Positions 7,121 to 11,656 of a DNA stretch of 11,656 bases are shown here, piece after piece. This DNA is from Candidatus Zipacnadia bacterium. Its GTDB lineage: Bacteria > Armatimonadota > Zipacnadia > Zipacnadales > Zipacnadaceae. The stretch is taken from contig JALGTD010000021.1 of the NCBI GenBank assembly GCA_029821515.1, positions 1-11,656 of the forward strand. Direction: 5' to 3'. The notes under the pieces are model-generated. The model was given only the letters and a program-made list of their open reading frames with translations. It was not told where the DNA came from and searched no databases. The translations under genes were made by a program, and so were the position numbers. Position 1 is the first letter of the stretch. Each line of letters begins with the position of its first letter.

Positions 7121-8247
7121 TGGTTGTTTCCCTCCTGTGCTGTAGGTTTCGGTGATGCCCATATTACTGCAAGTTTTTCAGCGATCAGAGCCGTAAGATC
7201 ATCTCCCACCTTATCATCTCCGGGCAGCAGTTGCAGATCCAGGTTTTCTTCCCAAGCTATGCGCTGGGTTGCTCGCTGCGTAGCCTGCTCGATGGCCGCA
7301 GTTAGAGCCATCTTCCGCGCGACCAGCCGCTCGATTTGGGCGGCGACCGCCTGATTATATTCTTTTTGGGCATCAGCGCGGTCCTGCCCAGCCTGCTGTA
7401 ATTGCTGTGCAGTGGGCACTGGCCCTATGGTTGGCTTGTCAATAGAAGCGATATCGCCAGTAAACTGCTCAATTCGCTGTATCAATTGTTGGCGTAGCTG
7501 GCGACCAGTCGCCGCGCCATAGTTGTGACGTTGCTCAGCTTGAGTCTGCAGTTTACTACGAATCTCAGTGAGAGCTTCGCGCTTGTTCTGTTCCAGCGCC
7601 TGGCGCAACTCCTCGCGTCGCGCCTTGCTGATCTCCAACTCCCCCGCAACAGCCTGCTCAATGATCTGGCGGCGCAACTGCTCAGCTTTTTCGCTTGCCA
7701 CCTCTGGTGGCTCGTCCAGAGCCAACTCCTGGTCGGTCACCTCGGGCTGGCGGCGCAGCATCGCTTCGATCTGTAGATAAGCCAGCCACTGACTTTCCTT
7801 CGCCGCAGCCTCCTGGAGCTGGCGCAACACTTCCCGATCGATACGACTGCTTTCCCAATTCAACTGTGCCTGAAGATCACCGGGCAGTCCGCGCAACTCG
7901 CCGAAGATATCCCACTGCTCACCCGCCAGCCAATTGTCGCGATATTGATCCAGCCTGCCTCTCCCGCCATTTGCTGGCGGAGGCACCAGAACCGGGCTGT
8001 CATACAACCGGTCGATCTCTTCGGCCACCACCGGCCAGCCAACTCCTCGCAGTGCGGCAATATGCTCCTGTAAAGCACTCAGTTGAGCGTATAGCGGATG
8101 AGCTGGCATAAGGGCAGGTATGTAGACATGCCCTATTGTCGACTTAGACAGTGTGAGGGGGAGTTTGGTTTCAGCTTTTTTCGGGGTACATCCCGACACC
8201 ATAAAACAGAGCGCCAGTATGATCAATACTGGCGACACTGCGAGCAA
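7117..8247 (-). CDS. Coiled-coil lipoprotein of the bamA-lpxD cluster, possibly Skp/OmpH-like
   Basis: A 376-residue predicted lipoprotein without a family I can name. A hydrophobic signal ends in the lipobox VSGC (17-20, lipidated Cys20), followed by TPKKAETK. Near the mature N terminus is GHVYIPALMPAHPLYAQL (39-56). A similar short beta strand followed by a helix opens OmpH/Skp proteins, and the neighbour gene encodes one. Most of the remainder (about 125-330) is charged, Gln/Glu/Arg/Ala-rich and predicted helical coiled coil. The C terminus is short and Pro/Gln-rich. It probably sits on the periplasmic face of a membrane and may act with BamA or Skp, by inference from position. The start is uncertain: a TTG at 8247 is the only usual start codon in frame upstream of the lipobox signal. 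The good ribosome-binding site (AGGAAGGTGA, about 8284-8293) lies more than 30 nt upstream. The end overlaps lpxD by 4 nt. Confidence 0.8.
   Translation of the reverse strand: MLAVSPVLIILALCFMVSGCTPKKAETKLPLTLSKSTIGHVYIPALMPAHPLYAQLSALQEHIAALRGVGWPVVAEEIDRLYDSPVLVPPPANGGRGRLDQYRDNWLAGEQWDIFGELRGLPGDLQAQLNWESSRIDREVLRQLQEAAAKESQWLAYLQIEAMLRRQPEVTDQELALDEPPEVASEKAEQLRRQIIEQAVAGELEISKARREELRQALEQNKREALTEIRSKLQTQAEQRHNYGAATGRQLRQQLIQRIEQFTGDIASIDKPTIGPVPTAQQLQQAGQDRADAQKEYNQAVAAQIERLVARKMALTAAIEQATQRATQRIAWEENLDLQLLPGDDKVGDDLTALIAEKLAVIWASPKPTAQEGNNQ
7131..7136 (-). promoter_or_regulatory. Ribosome-binding site that decides the lpxD start
   Basis: AGGAGG on the minus strand lies 10 nt before the GTG at 7120 and inside the 3' end of the lipoprotein gene. 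No comparable site precedes the alternative ATG at 7162, which supports the shorter LpxD. Confidence 0.75.
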
Positions 8248-8335
8248 GGTGGATTTATTGGTGAGCGGACAGCTAACTGTAAGTCACCTTCCTCTTCCTA
8301 TTGGCTACCTGCCCCGCATTTGCCACCAGTAATCC

Positions 8336-9088
8336 CTATTCGCCTTCCGCAGGTGGCTGCTCTGTTTCTGGGGCCGGCTGGGTTTCCTCAGCAGCGGGTG
8401 CCGGAGCCTCTTCTTCCGGCGCTGACTCGGCCGGAGGGTTGAGCCTATCAATGATTGCGAACGTTATGTCCTCACCACCGTACAGGACAAAGGCCCGATC
8501 CAGGACTATATCATAGCCATTTTCCTGGGCATATTGGGCAATGACTTCCTCCACGTTGCCCATAAGCTGTTCGCGCGCCGTCGTAACCCGTTCCTGATAC
8601 TGCTGGTTGATCGTGGCTTCCAACTGAGCCAGTTGCTGCTGGCGAGCGCCCAGGCCTTCGCGCATGGTACTGAATTGGTCAGCTTCTTCGGTGGTGCGTG
8701 GCGACTTTGACTCTAGCTCGCGGTAGAGCTGCTCCTTCTGCAGCGAGAGAGCCGCCAGTTCATCTAGCCGCTTGACTTTTTCCTCAGCAATGGGCTTGGG
8801 CTGGTCAACAATGGCCAGGGCCTCATTGAAGTTATCCTCAGAAAGGAAGATATAGTCCTGCAAAGACACCAGATAGTTGTGACGACCAGTCAGCCATGCC
8901 TTCAGCTCGGCGTCCTTTTCCTGCAAGGCCTGGTATTCACTGCTGATTGTTGATATGTCGACGAACGCTACCTTGCCAGCAGCAGGCGGCTGAGGCTCTG
9001 CCTCCTGTCCCCAGCTCGCCGCCAATCCGGTCGTCAGCAGGATAATGATTGTACTGGCTAAAGTGACAGTGCGCTGAGGCAATGTCAT
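8336..9088 (-). CDS. ompH: Periplasmic chaperone of the Skp/OmpH family with acidic Pro-rich tail
   Basis: Skp/OmpH proteins are trimeric periplasmic chaperones that hold unfolded outer-membrane beta-barrels before BamA inserts them. The ATG at 9088 has AGGAGG 9 nt upstream (9098-9103) and gives a signal peptide (about 1-27, ending AASWGQ). The longer open frame to 9184 lacks such support. The mature protein opens with the family strand KVAFVDIST (39-47), continues as long helices rich in Gln, Glu and Leu (about 50-190), and closes with VLDRAFVLYGGEDIT (195-209), equivalent to the Skp C-terminal strand. At 250 residues it is longer than E. coli Skp (about 160), partly through a larger helical arm and partly through an unusual tail (217-250) made almost entirely of Pro, Glu, Ala and Gln. 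It lies between bamA and the lipoprotein gene, as expected for a bamA-skp-lpxD cluster. Confidence 0.88.
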   Translation of the reverse strand: MTLPQRTVTLASTIIILLTTGLAASWGQEAEPQPPAAGKVAFVDISTISSEYQALQEKDAELKAWLTGRHNYLVSLQDYIFLSEDNFNEALAIVDQPKPIAEEKVKRLDELAALSLQKEQLYRELESKSPRTTEEADQFSTMREGLGARQQQLAQLEATINQQYQERVTTAREQLMGNVEEVIAQYAQENGYDIVLDRAFVLYGGEDITFAIIDRLNPPAESAPEEEAPAPAAEETQPAPETEQPPAEGE

Positions 9089-9112
9089 TGGTTGTGGCCT
9101 CCTTATGGTCCA

Positions 9113-9134
9113 GCTCACACAAAGGTCCGTGAGC
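9113..9134. repeat. Short inverted repeat upstream of the Skp/OmpH gene
   Basis: GCTCAC (9113-9118) and GTGAGC (9129-9134) form a 6-bp stem with a 10-nt loop in the transcript leader of the Skp/OmpH gene, just upstream of its ribosome-binding site. It could influence translation or be chance. Confidence 0.3.
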
Positions 9135-9148
9135 CACAATAGCAGATG

Positions 9149-9172
9149 TCGCGGCAGGGATGCCGCTCCTAC
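9149..9172 (-). repeat. REP-like hairpin element (GTAG type) between bamA and ompH
   Basis: Read on the minus strand, GTAGGA is followed by a perfect 6-bp stem, GCGGCA and TGCCGC, around the loop TCCC, then GA. This GTAG-plus-hairpin layout matches REP sequences known from other bacteria, which are moved by RAYT transposases. It lies in the 122-nt gap between bamA and the Skp/OmpH gene. In the transcript it could protect the upstream mRNA or weakly attenuate downstream expression. No second copy and no RAYT gene is in the window. Confidence 0.55.
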
Positions 9173-9210
9173 CGGTATTGCCACGCTCGCTAAGTGAGTA
9201 TTGGCGGTAT

Positions 9211-11043
9211 TCAGAAAGTGTGTCCAAAGCCAAAGTGGGTCTGGCTGCCATCTTCGCCAAAGCCAAAGTCCAGACGGAGCGGCCCCAGGGGAGTGACCGC
9301 GCGGATGCCAAAGCCCATGCCGACGTGGATACTAAAGTCTTCATCGTTGGCAGCGATATCAAAGCCAGGCATCTCGGTACGGAATACTCCGCCAAAGGCA
9401 TCGCCGGCATCCACAAAACTGACCAGGGTCAGACTTTTGCTCAAGCCATAGCGGTATTCAGCGTTGAACAAGGCGAGATTCTCCCCGCGGAATCGGTCCT
9501 GCTCGTAGCCGCGCAGGGAGCGAGCACCTCCCACAGTGAAGGAATCGAACAAGGGGATATTGCCAGTGGTAGTGCCCAAGAGCAGGCGCAGCGCAATTAC
9601 GTCTTTGTTGCCCCGCACGCCAAAGTAACGTCTCCGGTCTAACTGATACCGCTGATAGGTGCTTTCTCCGCCCAGCAGACTGCCGGCCAGCTCCAGGCTC
9701 AGATTCTGGTAAGTGCCAGCAGTGGGGTTGGCAATAATATCACGGCTATCGCGCTGCCAGCCAAGAGTAAAGCTATTGACTCGACCACCCGGATGCAAGG
9801 GAGCGGCCACGATGAGCGGGTCGTTAGTGTCACCGGGCGGAGGTGGCTCCGGACCGGGTATGGCCATAGGGCCGACCGGATAACCCAGGTTGCGGGTGCC
9901 CTGCAGGAAGGAGCTAGACACCTGCTCGCTGCGGACGCCGAGACTGACTCGCTCGGTGTCGGTCATTGGCCGGCTGAGCGTGACCGTGGCCCCGGTACGG
10001 CGTTCCTCAAACTGATCTTCGGCCAGACTAACTGCCGCCCCCCCCACGAAACGACGTTGCCGTTGCGTGTCGAAGACACTCAGGTCGAGAGCGGTGTCGC
10101 GTGAATCCAAGTAAGGCTCATAGAACTTGAAGTCGTAGCTAGTGCGGCCCCCCAGCTCCGTGTCCAGTGAAATACGCTCGGCGCGACCGCGCAGATTATT
10201 CTCAGCCACCGAGATCATTGCCACAAAGTTATCCAGTTCGCTGTAGGCACCAGCTATCGAGACCATACCAGTGGGCTTCTCCGTAATCTGTATGACCGGG
10301 ATTACCGCCTTCGCCGGTTCTTTATTGCCCGGGTGCAGATCTAACTTGACGTCCTGAAACAGGCCCATATTATAGATACGATTAATATCATCAGCAATTC
10401 TTGTCTGCTGAAATAGCTCGCCAGGTTGAGTTCTTATCTGACGCCGCACTACCCACTCCTTGGTCTTCTCCAGCCCCTCAATAGCGACATCTTCAATATA
10501 GGCTTCGTTGATTATGAAAGTGAGCCCACCGAATTCATCTATCTTGACGTCGGCGATCTGGGCGATGTAGCCCTGCTCAGAGTAGTAGTCTTCTATCCGC
10601 CGCACATCCCGGCTAATAGCCTGCGCGGCAATTATGTGACCAACCTTGCTGAAGATCGTCTCTTTGAGCTGGGCATCAGTGATTACAGTATTGCCGGCAA
10701 AGATGATTTGCTCGATGCGCTGGCGCTCGACGACGCTGATGGTCACACTGACATCTTCACCAACCTGCTCATAGGAGACAGCGACGGTATCAAAGTAGCC
10801 TAGATCAGTAATTGCCTTGCGGACATTCTCAGCTTTCTGCTCAGTATACGGTTCGCCTATCTTCAGGATGTCTTTGACCTCGTCCAGGATAACGTCCGCC
10901 GAGATATATTGATTGCCCTCGACGGTGACCTCGGCGACCAGTGGTTGCTCCTGGGCACTGACTGACCCCAGCAAGACCACGAGTACGACCATCAGCGACA
11001 ATATGAACAGAACAACAGTTCGGTGGGACTTAACCAGCCACAT
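9211..11043 (-). CDS. bamA: Outer-membrane protein assembly factor BamA (Omp85), three-POTRA form
   Basis: BamA is the outer-membrane core of the BAM machine that folds and inserts beta-barrel proteins. The 610-residue product has a signal peptide (about 1-30, ending SVSA), three POTRA domains (about 34-105, 107-181 and 182-257, each with a helix-loop-strand pattern such as EGNQYISADVI, AGNTVITDAQL and IYNMGLFQDV) and a 16-stranded-type barrel (about 258-610). The Omp85 barrel signature is present as SLRGYEQD, with R511-G512-Y513, and the chain ends in the aromatic-rich beta-signal HFGFGHTF with terminal Phe. Three POTRAs and this length resemble Omp85 of cyanobacteria and other deep diderms rather than the five-POTRA, 810-residue E. 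coli protein. One predicted surface loop (about 388-420) is unusually rich in Pro and Gly. The ATG at 11043 has AGGAG 7 nt upstream (11051-11055); an ATG-less extension to 11067 is unnecessary. It is the first gene of the envelope operon. Confidence 0.96.
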   Translation of the reverse strand: MWLVKSHRTVVLFILSLMVVLVVLLGSVSAQEQPLVAEVTVEGNQYISADVILDEVKDILKIGEPYTEQKAENVRKAITDLGYFDTVAVSYEQVGEDVSVTISVVERQRIEQIIFAGNTVITDAQLKETIFSKVGHIIAAQAISRDVRRIEDYYSEQGYIAQIADVKIDEFGGLTFIINEAYIEDVAIEGLEKTKEWVVRRQIRTQPGELFQQTRIADDINRIYNMGLFQDVKLDLHPGNKEPAKAVIPVIQITEKPTGMVSIAGAYSELDNFVAMISVAENNLRGRAERISLDTELGGRTSYDFKFYEPYLDSRDTALDLSVFDTQRQRRFVGGAAVSLAEDQFEERRTGATVTLSRPMTDTERVSLGVRSEQVSSSFLQGTRNLGYPVGPMAIPGPEPPPPGDTNDPLIVAAPLHPGGRVNSFTLGWQRDSRDIIANPTAGTYQNLSLELAGSLLGGESTYQRYQLDRRRYFGVRGNKDVIALRLLLGTTTGNIPLFDSFTVGGARSLRGYEQDRFRGENLALFNAEYRYGLSKSLTLVSFVDAGDAFGGVFRTEMPGFDIAANDEDFSIHVGMGFGIRAVTPLGPLRLDFGFGEDGSQTHFGFGHTF

Positions 11044-11102
11044 AGTTTCTCTCCTCTGTAATATCAACAGTCTGCCAGTCAGTGATTAATAGGCCATAGC
11101 CC

Positions 11103-11130
11103 AGCATAACACCATTTCCATATCTGGCAA
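11103..11130 (-). promoter_or_regulatory. Candidate promoter for the bamA operon
   Basis: On the minus strand, TTGCCA (11130-11125, five of six matches to the -35 consensus) and TATGCT (11108-11103, four of six) are 16 bp apart. The -10 box is preceded by TG-n, an extended -10 feature. Transcription would begin near 11096, about 50 nt before the bamA start. No ECF-type promoter is obvious, but the recognition sequence of the adjacent sigma factor is unknown. Confidence 0.38.
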
Positions 11131-11166
11131 TTGTTTCCTTCCCGCTTAACAGTCAGTCCTGCCGGC

Positions 11167-11656
11167 CTATTCCGGTTGCAGGTAAGCCTCCAACTTCTCG
11201 CGCAGTACATTGCGAGCGCGAAATAGCCGCGACTTGACCGCTGCTACGCTGCAGCCAAGCACATGCGCGATCTCCTCGTACGAAAGCCCCTCGTAGTCGC
11301 GCAGAACAACTACTTCTTTGTAGTCGGTGCGCAGCTCAGTGACATAGCGGGCAATCAGCTCGCCCAGTTCGTCGCTCTCCACCAGCCGTTCAGGTGCTCG
11401 TGACCAGTCCTTAATGTGTCGCGAGCGGTGCTCTCCCTGATTATCTTCTACCGGCTGGTCCAGCGAGTAGCTCTGACTTTCTCGGTGCCGTCCCACTCGC
11501 TCTAAACGATTCTTAGTCAGATTAACCGCGATGCGATACAGCCAGGTATAGACCTGACTTTCGCCACGGAAGTCATCCCAGGCACGGTAAGCGTTAACAA
11601 AGGTATCCTGGGTAAGATCCTCAGCTTCCTGGGGATCTTCCAGCATCCGATATATC
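11167..11656 (-). CDS. RNA polymerase ECF sigma factor (RpoE-like), N terminus cut by window edge
   Basis: The C-terminal 162 or so residues of an extracytoplasmic-function sigma factor. The frame stays open to the right edge (IYR precedes MLEDPQ), so the ATG at 11646 is internal and about 30-40 N-terminal residues are missing. Region 2 is clear: EDPQEAEDLTQDTFVNAYRA, then FRGESQVYTWLYRIAVNLTKN, which together contact the -10 element and the core enzyme. A charged linker with the SLDQP motif common in RpoE/SigW relatives follows. Region 4 (TDYKEVVVLRDYEGLSYEEI, then SVAAVKSRLFRARNVLREKL) is the -35-binding helix-turn-helix. No anti-sigma gene follows: the next gene is bamA, 123 nt downstream. 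The position suggests envelope-stress control, as with E. coli sigma-E, but the regulon cannot be read from the sequence. Confidence 0.92.
   Translation of the reverse strand, partial: IYRMLEDPQEAEDLTQDTFVNAYRAWDDFRGESQVYTWLYRIAVNLTKNRLERVGRHRESQSYSLDQPVEDNQGEHRSRHIKDWSRAPERLVESDELGELIARYVTELRTDYKEVVVLRDYEGLSYEEIAHVLGCSVAAVKSRLFRARNVLREKLEAYLQPE

Noticed and set aside
7121..7162. Longer LpxD starting at the ATG at 7162
   Set aside because: The extra 14 residues do not match the family N terminus, and the GTG at 7120 has a much better ribosome-binding site and a GTGA overlap.
9089..9184. Longer Skp/OmpH starting near 9184
   Set aside because: The extension is encoded by the REP-like hairpin region, while the ATG at 9088 has AGGAGG and a signal peptide.
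1..11656. CRISPR array, tRNA/rRNA genes, transposase or phage genes
   Set aside because: No regularly spaced repeats, RNA gene signatures or mobile-element proteins are visible on either strand.

Overview
The window comes from a diderm (outer-membrane) bacterium that makes lipid A. On the minus strand it carries an Omp85/BamA outer-membrane insertase, a Skp/OmpH-type periplasmic chaperone, a lipoprotein and LpxD, in the bamA-skp-lpxD order conserved in many Gram-negatives. BamA has only three POTRA domains and 610 residues, a short form more typical of deep-branching diderms than of Proteobacteria, whose BamA has five. GC content is moderately high by eye. The phylum cannot be fixed from this sequence; a diderm outside Proteobacteria is my best inference.

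Layout, reading the minus strand from the right edge: (1) a 5'-truncated ECF sigma factor (11167-11656); (2) a 123-nt gap with a candidate promoter; (3) a probable envelope operon, bamA (9211-11043), Skp/OmpH (8336-9088), a coiled-coil lipoprotein (7117-8247), lpxD (6083-7120), an HldE-N/RfaE1-like PfkB sugar kinase (5223-6038) and a large exported beta-rich protein of unknown function (3404-5197). The last gene meets the only plus-strand gene tail to tail: a membrane-anchored FecR-domain protein (2473-3414), with an 11-bp overlap. The FecR gene is divergent from a minus-strand CHASE2 adenylate cyclase (388-2364). Beyond it, with its own near-consensus promoter, lies the start of a bacterial sugar transferase gene (1-278), cut by the left edge.

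How the genes may work together: BamA inserts outer-membrane beta-barrels, Skp/OmpH escorts unfolded barrels, LpxD acylates UDP-glucosamine in lipid A synthesis, and the kinase probably feeds ADP-heptose synthesis for the LPS core. The sigma factor next door is a plausible envelope-stress regulator. The FecR/CHASE2-cyclase pair looks like a periplasmic sensing module with cAMP output, and the sugar transferase starts surface polysaccharide assembly. The genes with unclear jobs are the lipoprotein and the 597-residue exported protein.

No gene-free stretch exceeds about 125 bases. I see no tRNA, rRNA, CRISPR array, transposase or attachment site. One REP-like hairpin lies between bamA and the Skp/OmpH gene. 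Several starts were moved from the longest open frame on ribosome-binding-site and signal-peptide evidence.
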